Positions 37,102 through 45,947 of a stretch of DNA of 64,000 bases are shown here, piece after piece. This DNA is from Pseudomonas sp. LP_7_YM (GTDB taxonomy: Bacteria > Pseudomonadota > Gammaproteobacteria > Pseudomonadales > Pseudomonadaceae). A program made the position numbers and the translations under genes. Each line of letters opens with the position of its first letter. Position 1 is the first letter of the stretch. The DNA lies in contig NZ_SOCT01000001.1 of assembly GCF_004364435.1 (NCBI RefSeq), positions 124,001-188,000 of the forward strand, given 5' to 3'. Under the pieces are notes generated by a model, which made no database searches, had not been told where the DNA came from, and was given only the letters and a program-made list of their open reading frames with translations.

Positions 37102-38018
37102 ATAGCGTTTCCAAAGCCGTGCCGGACGTTGTACGTCTGCAGGCGCAGTCGCCCTGGCGTCGGGTCGCGGTCGAGTTCATGGGCTCGCCCACGGCGGTGG
37201 TCGCTCTGCTGGTGCTGTCGGTCATCGTGCTGATCGCCTTGTTGGCGCCGTGGATCGTGGTGCAGAACCCCTACGACCTGATGCAACTTAACGTGCTGGA
37301 CGCTCGGCTCGCACCAGGCAGCGTCAACATGGACAGCGGCTACACCTACTGGCTCGGCACTGACGGCCAGGGTCGCGATCTGGTCTCGGCCATTATGTAC
37401 GGCCTGCGCATCAGCCTGTGGGTGGGTATCGGCTCGGCGCTGATCGCGGCGGTCATCGGCACGCTGCTGGGGCTGGTCTCGGCCTACGTCGGCGGCTGGC
37501 TCGACGCATTGCTCATGCGTCTTGTGGACCTGCTGCTGTCCTTTCCCGTGATTCTCATGGCGCTGATGATCCTCGCCTGGCTGGGCAAGGGCGTGGGCAA
37601 TGTCATGCTCACCCTGATCCTGCTGGAGTGGGCCTATTACGCCCGCACCGCGCGCGGTCAGGCGCTGACCGAAAGCCGCCGCGAATACGTCGATGCCGCG
37701 CGCGGTCAGGGCATCGGTCCATGGCGCATCGTGGTCGGCCACATCCTGCCCAATTGCTTGCCGCCGCTGATCGTCATCGGCGCACTGCAGATCGCCCGCG
37801 CCATTACTCTGGAGGCGACGCTGTCGTTCCTCGGCCTGGGGGTGCCGGTCACCGAACCCTCGCTGGGGCTGCTGATCGCCAACGGCTTTCAGTACATGCT
37901 CAGCAACGAATACTGGATCAGCCTGTTTCCGGGGCTGGCGCTGCTGATCACCATCGTCGCGATCAATCTGGTCGGCGACCGTCTGCGTGACGTACTGAAT
38001 CCGAGGTTGCAGCGATGA
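37098..38018 (+). CDS. peptide/nickel-type ABC transporter permease 2
   Basis: A 306-residue DppC-family permease: an N-terminal helix followed by five more, with the EAA-like loop REYVDAARGQGIGPWRIVVGHILPN. I use the ATG at 37098, which overlaps the stop of permease 1 (ATGA). The gene overlaps the downstream ATPase start in the same way. It pairs with permease 1. Confidence 0.9.
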   Translation: MNSVSKAVPDVVRLQAQSPWRRVAVEFMGSPTAVVALLVLSVIVLIALLAPWIVVQNPYDLMQLNVLDARLAPGSVNMDSGYTYWLGTDGQGRDLVSAIMYGLRISLWVGIGSALIAAVIGTLLGLVSAYVGGWLDALLMRLVDLLLSFPVILMALMILAWLGKGVGNVMLTLILLEWAYYARTARGQALTESRREYVDAARGQGIGPWRIVVGHILPNCLPPLIVIGALQIARAITLEATLSFLGLGVPVTEPSLGLLIANGFQYMLSNEYWISLFPGLALLITIVAINLVGDRLRDVLNPRLQR

Positions 38019-39016
38019 ACCTGCCTGAAGCGTCCGTGGCGACGATTCCGACGCTCGACGTGCGCAATCTGTGCACCTCGTTTTACACCCGCGCCGGCGT
38101 GTTGCCTGCGGTGCGCGACGTTTCATTGCGCGTTGAACCGGGGCGGGTGCTGGGGCTGGTGGGCGAATCCGGGTCCGGCAAGTCGGTAACCGGCTTCTCG
38201 ATTCTGGGACTGGTCGACGCGCCGGGGCGCATCAGCGGCGGGCAGGTGCTGTTCAAGGGCCGCGACCTCACCGGGCTCTCGCCTGCGCAGCTGCGCGACT
38301 TGCAGGGCAACCGCATCGCGATGATCTTTCAAGACCCGATGATGACCCTTAACCCGGTGCTGCGGGTCGACACGCAGATGATCGAAGCGGTGCGCGCCCA
38401 TCGTCCGCTGAGCAAGCGCCAAGCCCGGGAGCATGCCGGGCGCACCCTGGCGTTGATGGGTATTCCCAGCCCGGAGGAACGCCTGAGTGCCTATCCGCAT
38501 CAGTTATCCGGTGGCATGCGCCAGCGCGTGGCCATCGCCATCGCCATGCTGCACTCGCCAGACCTGATCATCGCTGACGAGCCAACCACGGCCCTGGATG
38601 TGACCATTCAGGCGCAGATCCTCAGTGAAGTGCAGAAGCTGGTACGCGAGCACGGCACTTCGTTGATCTGGATCACCCACGACCTGTCGGTGGTGGCGGG
38701 CCTGGCCGATGATGTGGCGGTGATGTACGCCGGACGCATCGTCGAGCAGGGCTCGGTGGCCGATGTGCTGGACCGCCCGCAGCACCCTTACACGCAAGGC
38801 TTGATCGACAGCCTGCCCAGCCGCAATCGCAGGGGCGAGCGCCTGCGGCAGATCCCCGGCATGGCGCCCGATCTGCTGTCGATGCCGGTCGGTTGCGCGT
38901 TTGCGCCGCGTTGTTCGCGGGCCTCTGCACGTTGCGCCGAAGCGCCACCGATGCGCGAGGTCGCACCCGGTCAGACCGTTCGATGCTTTCACCCCGGAGC
39001 CGCCGATGCACAGTGA
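38015..39016 (+). CDS. ABC transporter ATP-binding protein 1 (OppD/DppD-like)
   Basis: A 333-residue ABC ATPase with Walker [12 protein letters not shown], signature LSGGMRQR, Walker [13 protein letters not shown] and the H-loop WITHDLSVV. The C-terminal oligopeptide-type extension with [14 protein letters not shown] has the cysteines seen in DppD/OppD subunits. It works with the two permeases. It overlaps the second ATPase by eleven bases. Confidence 0.92.
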   Translation: MNLPEASVATIPTLDVRNLCTSFYTRAGVLPAVRDVSLRVEPGRVLGLVGESGSGKSVTGFSILGLVDAPGRISGGQVLFKGRDLTGLSPAQLRDLQGNRIAMIFQDPMMTLNPVLRVDTQMIEAVRAHRPLSKRQAREHAGRTLALMGIPSPEERLSAYPHQLSGGMRQRVAIAIAMLHSPDLIIADEPTTALDVTIQAQILSEVQKLVREHGTSLIWITHDLSVVAGLADDVAVMYAGRIVEQGSVADVLDRPQHPYTQGLIDSLPSRNRRGERLRQIPGMAPDLLSMPVGCAFAPRCSRASARCAEAPPMREVAPGQTVRCFHPGAADAQ

Positions 39017-40019
39017 ACAGATCCCGCTGATCGAGTTGGATCAGGTCAGCAAGACGTTCGGCAAGGTGCCGGCCGAGCACTCGGTGCAGCATCTGCTGCA
39101 ACGCCTGCGACTGAGCAAACCCAAGCCTGTGACCCACGCGGTGGACCGGGTGGACCTGCGCATTCATCGCGGCGAAGTGGTGGGGCTGGTGGGGGAGTCG
39201 GGCTGCGGCAAGTCCACCCTCGGACGCATGGTGGCCGGGCTGCTGCCGGTTTCATCCGGTACCGCATCAGTGGACGGCAAGCCTCTCGATACCCTGACCG
39301 CACAGCAACGCCATGCGGTGCGCCTGAAAGTGCAGATGATCTTTCAGGACCCGTCGTCGAGCCTCAATCCACGGCTGCGGGTCGATCGCATCGTCGGCGA
39401 AGGCGCGCTGTTGCATGGCCTGACCGACAAGCGTGGCTTGGACGATTACGTCAGTGCCCAGTTGCAACGCGCCGGGCTGAGCCCGCAGTTGCGCCAGCGT
39501 TATCCGCATCAGTTCAGCGGCGGTCAGCGCCAGCGCATCGGCATCGCCCGCGCCCTGGCAGTGCAGCCTGAACTGCTGGTGTGTGATGAGTCGGTCGCCG
39601 CGCTGGACGTGTCGATTCAGGCGCAGATCCTTAACCTGTTCATGGACCTGCGCGATGAACTGGGCCTGACCTATTTGTTCATCAGCCACGACCTGGGCGT
39701 GGTCGAGCACCTGTGCGACCGGGTGGTGGTGATGTACCTGGGCCGGGTGGTGGAAAGCGCCTCGGTCGATGACCTGTTTGCCCGCGCCAATCATCCCTAC
39801 ACCCAGGCGCTGCTGGCGCAGATTCCGCGTTTCGATATTCGCAGTACCCGATATGACGCGATCAAAGGGGAAATCCCCAGTCCGCTGAACCCGCCCGCCG
39901 GGTGTCATTTTCACCCTCGCTGTCCGCACGCCACTGTGCGCTGCCGCGAAGAAGTCCCGGCGCTGAGGGAGGTTTCGCCCAACCACCTCAGTGCCTGTCA
40001 CCTCAACGACTACCGATGA
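39006..40019 (+). CDS. ABC transporter ATP-binding protein 2 (OppF/DppF-like)
   Basis: A 337-residue ABC ATPase with Walker A GESGCGKSTLGR, signature FSGGQRQR, Walker B LLVCDESVAALDV and H-loop FISHDLGVVEHLCD. The C-terminal GCHFHPRCPHATVRC is the oligopeptide-type cysteine cluster. The two different ATPases, two permeases and the binding protein that follows make a complete importer. It starts at the ATG at 39006 inside the end of the preceding gene. Confidence 0.92.
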   Translation: MHSEQIPLIELDQVSKTFGKVPAEHSVQHLLQRLRLSKPKPVTHAVDRVDLRIHRGEVVGLVGESGCGKSTLGRMVAGLLPVSSGTASVDGKPLDTLTAQQRHAVRLKVQMIFQDPSSSLNPRLRVDRIVGEGALLHGLTDKRGLDDYVSAQLQRAGLSPQLRQRYPHQFSGGQRQRIGIARALAVQPELLVCDESVAALDVSIQAQILNLFMDLRDELGLTYLFISHDLGVVEHLCDRVVVMYLGRVVESASVDDLFARANHPYTQALLAQIPRFDIRSTRYDAIKGEIPSPLNPPAGCHFHPRCPHATVRCREEVPALREVSPNHLSACHLNDYR

Positions 40020-40039
40020 GCGAGCGCATCGACGCTCGC
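40020..40039 (+). other. hairpin before the binding-protein gene
   Basis: A perfect 7-base stem gcgagcg-catcga-cgctcgc starts one base after the second ATPase stop, followed by a 34-base run to the start of the binding-protein gene (ribosome-binding site aagga at 40062-40066). Hairpins here often protect mRNA ends so that the binding protein is made in excess. No T-run, so it is not a good terminator. Confidence 0.5.
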
Positions 40040-40073
40040 CGCGCCCACTGCCTTTGCGTACAAGGAAATCTCC

Positions 40074-41639
40074 ATGCAACCACGTGTTCGTTCATTGATC
40101 GCTTCGGCGCTGATTCTTGCGGCTGGCAGCGTTTCGGCGCAGACCCTGCGCATTGGTTACGCCGACCCGGTTTCCTCCCTCGACCCGCAGTTGAACAACT
40201 ATGCCGGTGACCGTTCGGTGGCGCTGCACGCTTTCGAATCGCTGGTCAATCGTCACGACGACAAAACCCTGCCGGGTCTGGCCAAAAGCTGGAAAGTGCT
40301 GGATGACACCACCTGGCAGTTCGACCTGCGCGACGACGTCAAATGGCAGGACGGCACGCCGTTGACCGCCGACGATTTCGTGTTTTCCTTCGAGCGTGCG
40401 CGCAACGTACCGGGCAGCGTGGCTTCCTATGCAGGCGCCACGCGCACGGTCGAATCGGTGAAGGCCCAGGATGATCACACGCTGATCATCAAGACCCGCA
40501 CGCCGAACGCCAACCTGCTGCCGGACGTGGATTCGATCTACATCGTCAGCCGCCACACGGGCGCCACTGCTAGCAGCGCCGATTACAACTCGGGCAAGGC
40601 CATGGTTGGCACCGGGCCTTATCGCTTTGTTTCGTATGTGCCGGGCGATCGCACCCTGTTCGAACGCAACGACAGCTACTGGGGCGCGAAACCGACCTGG
40701 GATCAAGTGGATTTCCGCTTCATCGCCAACGCCGCCAACCGCACTGCCGCGTTGCTGGCCGGCGATGTCGATGTGATCGATAAGGTCTCGCCGACCGATG
40801 TCGAGCGGCTGCGCAAGACACCCTCGGTGAACGTATTCGCCTATCAGGGCTTGCGCGCGCTGATCATCCAGCCGAGTTTCCGCCAAGGGCCGAACGCGTT
40901 CATTCGCGACAACGCCGGCAAGCCGCTGGCCGAGAACCCGTTGCGTGACGTGCGCGTGCGCAAGGCGCTGTCGCTGGCGATCAATCGTCAGGCCATCGAC
41001 GAGCGCATCATGCAGGGCACTGTGACCGAGGCCAACCAGTGGATGCCGGCCAACACCTTCGGCTACAACCCGCAAGTCAAAAACATTCCGTACGACCCGA
41101 AACAGGCCAAGGAGCTGCTGGCGCAAGCAGGCTTTCCCGACGGTTTCCAGCTGACCGTCCATGTGCCGGGCGATCGTTACCCGCAAGCGCCCGAAGCCAT
41201 GCAGGCGGTGGCGCAGTTCTGGTCGCGAATCGGCGTCAAGGTCCAGCTTGAAGTGCTGCCGTGGGCGGTGTACGCAGGCAAGGCCAACAAGAACGAACTG
41301 GCAATCAGCGTGATCGCCTGGGGCAATGGCACCGGCGAAGCGGCCTACGCGCTGACCAACATCCTGACCACCGTCGACAGCAATAAAGGGCAGGGCGCCT
41401 CCAACTGGGGCCATTACAGCAACCCGTTGGTGGACAAGGCGCTGATCGATGCCACAGCCGAGTTCGACGAAGCCAAGCGTCGCACCCTCCTTCAGGACTC
41501 GGTCAAGGTCGTCAGCGACGACGTCGGCATCATCCCGCTGTTCCACTACCAGAACATCTGGGCCGCGCGCAAAGGCTTGAAAGTCGAGCCACTGGTCAGC
41601 GACCGCACCGCTGCAACCATGGTCACCGAGCAACCTTGA
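40074..41639 (+). CDS. ABC transporter substrate-binding protein (family 5)
   Basis: A 521-residue periplasmic protein with a signal peptide ending near residue 22 (AGSVSAQ) and the family 5 (DppA/OppA-type) fold; PVSSLDPQLNNYAG, LRDDVKWQDGTPLTADDFVFSFER and MVGTGPYRFVSY are typical. The cluster it sits in matches what I remember as the KPN_01854-type binding proteins that occur with AhpD-like proteins. Family 5 members bind peptides, opines, nickel complexes or glutathione; this one's ligand is not known. Confidence 0.9.
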   Translation: MQPRVRSLIASALILAAGSVSAQTLRIGYADPVSSLDPQLNNYAGDRSVALHAFESLVNRHDDKTLPGLAKSWKVLDDTTWQFDLRDDVKWQDGTPLTADDFVFSFERARNVPGSVASYAGATRTVESVKAQDDHTLIIKTRTPNANLLPDVDSIYIVSRHTGATASSADYNSGKAMVGTGPYRFVSYVPGDRTLFERNDSYWGAKPTWDQVDFRFIANAANRTAALLAGDVDVIDKVSPTDVERLRKTPSVNVFAYQGLRALIIQPSFRQGPNAFIRDNAGKPLAENPLRDVRVRKALSLAINRQAIDERIMQGTVTEANQWMPANTFGYNPQVKNIPYDPKQAKELLAQAGFPDGFQLTVHVPGDRYPQAPEAMQAVAQFWSRIGVKVQLEVLPWAVYAGKANKNELAISVIAWGNGTGEAAYALTNILTTVDSNKGQGASNWGHYSNPLVDKALIDATAEFDEAKRRTLLQDSVKVVSDDVGIIPLFHYQNIWAARKGLKVEPLVSDRTAATMVTEQP

Positions 41640-41700
41640 ACCCGTCTCGCTGCTGCCCGGCACGTTGCCGTGGCACTCCCGACACTTTGCAGGAGTCATC

Positions 41701-42231
41701 ATGACCTCGACCACTCCCACCGCTGTCGCCACCGACCTGCTCGACAGCTTGCTGGATATCCAGCCCGGCGCGCCGCTGCACGCGGTTCGCCATGCGCGTG
41801 ACAAGGTCGCCTCGGCGACCCAGGCCAGCCAGGCGCTGTTCTTCGCCCCGGCGCTGGAAAACAATCTGTCGCTGACCGAGCGTCTGTGGGTGGGTTACTA
41901 CGCCGCCTACCTGACGCCACAGCCATTGCTTGCCGCTCATTACCTCGACCAACTGCAGGCGCAGGGCATCGACAAGGTGCTGCGTTCCGACATCGAGTCC
42001 GGCGTGCTCGATGCTCTGGCCGATGCGCGGCTGGCGGCGATCCTGCGTTTTACCCGCACCCTGATCGAATCACCGGTTCACGGTGACCAGCAGGCTCTGC
42101 AGGCGTTGCAGCAGCAAGGTCTGAGCACCGAGGAAATCGTCGTGCTCGCGCAGTTGATTGCGTTTTTGTCTTATCAGGTACGTTTGGCCGCCGGGCTCGG
42201 GGCCTTGCGCGCAGCGGGAGAGGCACAATGA
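41701..42231 (+). CDS. CMD (carboxymuconolactone decarboxylase)-domain protein
   Basis: A 176-residue all-helical protein of the CMD/AhpD superfamily. It lacks the CxxC peroxidase pair, so it is probably not an active alkylhydroperoxidase by itself. It matches in size and context the CMD-domain family I recall as Avi_7170-like, which always occurs next to an Avi_7169-like peroxidase-related protein and this type of ABC importer. I start it at the ATG at 41701. It overlaps the next gene by four bases and likely forms a hetero-complex with it (inference). Confidence 0.75.
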   Translation: MTSTTPTAVATDLLDSLLDIQPGAPLHAVRHARDKVASATQASQALFFAPALENNLSLTERLWVGYYAAYLTPQPLLAAHYLDQLQAQGIDKVLRSDIESGVLDALADARLAAILRFTRTLIESPVHGDQQALQALQQQGLSTEEIVVLAQLIAFLSYQVRLAAGLGALRAAGEAQ

Positions 42232-42815
42232 GCGACGTTATTCGCGATAACGGATTCACCAATCAGGTGCTGGGCTGGAAAGCCTGGTTACCCACCGTCG
42301 ATCTGGCAAGTGCCTCTGCCGAGCAACTGGCCGTGCTGGAGGAAAGCCACCCTCAGGCCAAGACCTCGGACTACTACCTGACCCTGGCGCACCACCCGGG
42401 CATCCTCCGGCAGCGCTCGCAAGCCTTTAACGCGATCATGTACGCGCCCGGCGGCCTTTCCCGCGCCGAGCGCGAACTGGCGAGCACTGTGGTTTCGCGC
42501 ATCAACCGTTGCGTCTACTGCGCGTCGGTGCATGCGCAGCGCTTCGAACAACTGGCCAAGCGCAACGACGTGATCCGCGAAATCTTCGCTGATCCCGCCA
42601 CTGCCGGCACCACCGAGCGCGAGAAAGCGATCGTTCAGTTTTCCATCGAGCTGACCCTGGAGCCGGCCTCGTTGAACGCCGGTCACATTCAGGCACTGCG
42701 CGAGCATGGCCTGGACGATGGACAGGTGCTCGACCTGATTCACGCGATCTCGATTTTCGCCTGGGCCAATCGCCTGATGCTTAATCTGGGCGAACCGGTG
42801 TTCCCCCAGGCTTGA
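42228..42815 (+). CDS. alkylhydroperoxidase-domain (AhpD-like) protein
   Basis: A 195-residue AhpD-like protein with the active-site pair in RCVYCASVHA (CxxC, followed by the conserved His), as in peroxidase-related proteins of the Avi_7169 type. Such proteins reduce peroxides or other reactive products with a thiol donor. It is the last gene of the operon, coupled to the CMD protein by an ATGA overlap. A role in dealing with a reactive product of the flavin monooxygenase is plausible but unproven. Confidence 0.78.
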   Translation: MSDVIRDNGFTNQVLGWKAWLPTVDLASASAEQLAVLEESHPQAKTSDYYLTLAHHPGILRQRSQAFNAIMYAPGGLSRAERELASTVVSRINRCVYCASVHAQRFEQLAKRNDVIREIFADPATAGTTEREKAIVQFSIELTLEPASLNAGHIQALREHGLDDGQVLDLIHAISIFAWANRLMLNLGEPVFPQA

Positions 42816-42863
42816 CCCCAGAACGCGGAATCCGAAGGGCCAAAACCGGCTGCCGCACCTGCC

Positions 42864-43835
42864 TCACCGGCCCGCGGATTGTTGGCAGACGTTTGGCGTG
42901 GGGGCGAGGATGATCCGCACCGCATAAGCCGTTCCGAACAGGAGCAATGCCAGACCGACGGCCTCAGCGGCGCTCGGCCACCGGCCGTGAAAGGCCAGTC
43001 CGAGCACCGTGGCGAAGAATGACTCCAGTGCGATCAATTGCCCGGACAGCACCATCGGCAGGCGTTGCGAGGCGAAATTCCAGGCCCAGGCGCCGACCAC
43101 CGACGAGCACAGCGCAATCAACAAGGCCCAGCCGTAAAAGTGCAGCGCGTCTGGCGTTGCCATCCCCGGAGCAGGCAAGTGCAACCGATTCGTGGCCCAG
43201 GCCGCGGACGTCAGCAGTGAGGCGGCAAGGCCTGCACCGATCATCATCAAGCAGGTCCAGGCAGCGGTGGCCCGGCTGGGCAGATGCTCCATCGTCGCTT
43301 GATTGATGACGCTGAACGACAGCCATAACAGCACTGCACTGAGGGAAAACGCCAAGCCGGCCCATACCTGCAAAGCCGCACCGCTCGAAGGATTTAGCAG
43401 CGCCAGATTGATCAGCAGCAGACCCAGGCCCAGCGCACCAATGGGCATCACCAGTTGGCTCCAGCGCAGCGAGCGGTGTTGCGCGTTGCCGAGCAACGCT
43501 TGCAAAACGGGCACGGCACCGATAAACGCAGCGATTAGCAACGGCCCACCGTAGATCACGCCGCCTGCGATGCAACTGCTATATGCCAGGTAACCCAGCA
43601 CGCCGAGCCCCATGCCGGTGAGCCATTGTCGCGGGCTCAGGCCATGCAGTTGAGTACGGTAAAACGGCAGCAGCACAGCACCGAGCACGCCGGCCATGAT
43701 GAACCGCACCAGCATGAAATCGGCAACGCCGTAGCCCTGCAACACGTAAGGCGCGATGAAGTTACAGGCCCAGCACAGCGTTGCCAGCGCGGCACAGGCC
43801 ACGCCTTGCAGGAGGGTCGAGCGCGATGAGGTCAT
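42864..43835 (-). CDS. EamA (DMT) family exporter
   Basis: A 323-residue drug/metabolite transporter with two EamA repeats and about ten helices (for example GVACAALATLCWACNFIAPYV at the first helix). The frame is open to 43967, but I use the ATG at 43835 (MTSSRS) because the rest is REP-type sequence. It probably exports an amino acid or small metabolite. It is divergent from the LysR gene across a 220-base region that contains an inverted REP pair. Confidence 0.82.
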   Translation of the reverse strand: MTSSRSTLLQGVACAALATLCWACNFIAPYVLQGYGVADFMLVRFIMAGVLGAVLLPFYRTQLHGLSPRQWLTGMGLGVLGYLAYSSCIAGGVIYGGPLLIAAFIGAVPVLQALLGNAQHRSLRWSQLVMPIGALGLGLLLINLALLNPSSGAALQVWAGLAFSLSAVLLWLSFSVINQATMEHLPSRATAAWTCLMMIGAGLAASLLTSAAWATNRLHLPAPGMATPDALHFYGWALLIALCSSVVGAWAWNFASQRLPMVLSGQLIALESFFATVLGLAFHGRWPSAAEAVGLALLLFGTAYAVRIILAPTPNVCQQSAGR

Positions 43836-43863
43836 GATTGAATCCTGCGTAAACCCGATCCAG

Positions 43864-43961
43864 GGAGCGATTGATACCGGTGGGGGCGGATCCTTCGCGA
43901 GAAAACCTTGGGCGAAAGAGACGTATCCAATGAACCTCAGTCTCGCGAATGAATTCGCTCC
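43864..43961. repeat. REP-like inverted pair
   Basis: Two nested inverted repeats: ggagcga/ttcgctcc-type outer arms (43864-43870 and 43954-43961) and ttcgcgaga (43894-43902) / tctcgcgaa (43941-43949). The right half contains aatgaattcgctcc, which recurs exactly at 6127-6140. The overall shape is a REP doublet that would fold into a large hairpin. Confidence 0.65.
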
Positions 43962-44055
43962 ACACAAAGGCAGTCACCAGCGTATGAGTTCATCTTGCCG
44001 ATCGGCAGCGCTGTGCTACAAATGATGTCTTCGTTGCCATGCATTACTGGAGATT

Positions 44056-44955
44056 ATGAATAAGCTCGGCAAATCCCTTCCGCCGCTGGCCAGTCTGCTG
44101 CCGTTCGAGGCAGCCGCCCGGTTACTGAGCTTTTCCCGCGCGGCCGAGGAGCTTAACCTCACCCAGGCGGCGGTCAGCCGGCAGATTCGGGCGTTGGAAC
44201 AAGACCTTGGCATCAGCCTGTTCGAACGCCGCAATCGGGCGGTATTTCTTACCGATGCGGGGCGTGAGTTGAGCGTCAGCCTGAGTCATGCATTGCGCGA
44301 GGTCGCCAGCACGGCGGATCGCCTTCGAGGGGTTTTGCGCAAGAGTGAAGTGGTGCTGCTGTGTCAGCCTTGTGAAGCATTCCACTGGTTGATGCCCCGG
44401 CTTTCGAGTTTTCACCAGCAGTATTCGTCAATCGACCTGAAGGTGGTGACCAGCATCAGTCCGCTGACCGAGTTTCAGGGCTATTTCGACGTCGCGATGC
44501 AGAGCAGCAATCGTGATCATGGCTTGCATCCATTGCTGTTCACGGCGCCCGACGAGGTGTTCCCGGTCGCCAGCCCGCTTTATCTGCAAGGGCGCACCTG
44601 CATTGGCCTTGATGAGTTGGCCAGCCACACCTTGCTGCATCACGACTCGCTGCCTGCTTATCAACTGGAATGGGACACCTGGCTGGCGACGTTCGGTCAT
44701 CAGTTGCCCGCCGAGGCTGGCGGGCTGGTGTTCGACCACTATTCCTTGATGCTGCACGCAGCGGTCGAAGGTCACGGCCTGGCAATGGGTTGGCGACGCA
44801 CCTCACAGCGCATGCTGGACAGTGGCGTGCTGATAGCACCGTTCGGCCAGAGCGTTCACCTGGCCGAAGCGTTGTCGGTGTACCGCCGTCATGGCCCGAC
44901 ACCACGCGAGCAGGTGAACCTGTTGATCGAGTGGTTGTGCAGCGAACTGACATGA
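44056..44955 (+). CDS. LysR-family regulator (GcvA-like)
   Basis: A 299-residue LysR-type regulator of the GcvA/AmpR-like group: SLLPFEAAARLLSFSRAAEELNLTQAAVSRQIRALEQDLG at its start, with the HTH in the expected place. The start ATG has ggagat nine bases before it. It is divergent from the EamA exporter at 42864-43835 and may control it. It is convergent with the next LysR gene. Confidence 0.85.
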   Translation: MNKLGKSLPPLASLLPFEAAARLLSFSRAAEELNLTQAAVSRQIRALEQDLGISLFERRNRAVFLTDAGRELSVSLSHALREVASTADRLRGVLRKSEVVLLCQPCEAFHWLMPRLSSFHQQYSSIDLKVVTSISPLTEFQGYFDVAMQSSNRDHGLHPLLFTAPDEVFPVASPLYLQGRTCIGLDELASHTLLHHDSLPAYQLEWDTWLATFGHQLPAEAGGLVFDHYSLMLHAAVEGHGLAMGWRRTSQRMLDSGVLIAPFGQSVHLAEALSVYRRHGPTPREQVNLLIEWLCSELT

Positions 44956-44991
44956 CGCAGACATCGTTTAGCTGAATGATGCCGACTGTTA

Positions 44992-45011
44992 GCTGCTTGC
45001 AAGCAAGCAGC
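44992..45011. terminator. palindrome between convergent LysR genes
   Basis: A perfect 9-base stem, gctgcttgc-aa-gcaagcagc, in the 63-base gap between two convergent genes. It could act as a bidirectional end structure, although there is no T-run. Confidence 0.45.
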
Positions 45012-45018
45012 CGCCTCC

Positions 45019-45873
45019 CTACAACCGAAAAGAGCGCTGCATTGCGCGCGCCAGCAATTCCACGGCCTCATCCCCACGCGATGCAGCGCTGCGCACCAGC
45101 ACAATGTCATGGTCCGCAATCACTGGCATGCCTTCGAGGATCTGCATGCGCGTGGTGACCTTGCCACGGTCGATCAGGCTGACGGCCAATCCTGCCTCCA
45201 CACACGCTTTGACCGCCTGACTGGAGTGGCTTTCGAGCACGATGCGCGAACGCCGACCTGACATCCTGAGCGACTCGGTCATGGCCTCGCGGTAACAGCA
45301 CTGCACGGCGTGGACGGCCAAAGGCAATGGGTCATCGAGCGCCACAGTGGTGCTCCTCGGACCGACCCAGACCGGCGTGGTCGACATCAACACCTGGCTG
45401 TCCGGGCCAGCGTCCCCCTTTTGCTGGGCCACCACGGCCAACTGTAATTCGTCGCGCTGGACCCATTCTCTGAGTGCAGGACTGGGCCCCGTCTTGAGCT
45501 CCAGCACCACGTTCGGCCAGGCGGCGGCGAACGTCGGCAGAATTTCCCGGATGACATGGGTTGCGTATTCGTCAGGGACCCCCAATGTGATGCGTCCGGC
45601 GAGGTCAGTGCCATGCAGATCAGCCAAGGCCTGATCGTGTGTGCGTAACAGCTCTGCGGTCGAGATCAGCAGGCGTTTGCCCAGTTCAGTGAGGGAAATC
45701 GACTGGTTATCGCGATTTAACAGCCGCCCGCCCGCCACACTTTCGAGACGCTGAATATGAACGCTCACCGCTGCCGGGCTTTTATGCAGGTGCTCGGCTG
45801 CTGCTCTGAATTTTCCGATGCGCACCACTGCATGAAAGGTGCGTAACAGATCGATTTCTAGAATGGCGGACAT
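45019..45873 (-). CDS. LysR-family regulator
   Basis: A 284-residue LysR-type regulator, starting MSAILEIDLLRTFHAVV with helix-turn-helix FRAAAEHLHKSPAAVSVHIQRLESVAG. It is divergent from a second EamA exporter gene with only 74 bases between, so it very likely regulates that gene. The effector is not predictable. Confidence 0.85.
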   Translation of the reverse strand: MSAILEIDLLRTFHAVVRIGKFRAAAEHLHKSPAAVSVHIQRLESVAGGRLLNRDNQSISLTELGKRLLISTAELLRTHDQALADLHGTDLAGRITLGVPDEYATHVIREILPTFAAAWPNVVLELKTGPSPALREWVQRDELQLAVVAQQKGDAGPDSQVLMSTTPVWVGPRSTTVALDDPLPLAVHAVQCCYREAMTESLRMSGRRSRIVLESHSSQAVKACVEAGLAVSLIDRGKVTTRMQILEGMPVIADHDIVLVRSAASRGDEAVELLARAMQRSFRL

Positions 45874-45947
45874 AATTCAATCCTGATGAACGAGTGCTCA
45901 ACTATATTTTGATTTATTAGATTACGCCCGTTCCGTAGGCTTTGGGA

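Noticed and set aside
40092..41864. Long open minus-strand frame across the ABC binding-protein gene
   Set aside because: Antisense shadow. The plus-strand gene has a signal peptide, conserved family 5 motifs and a ribosome-binding site.
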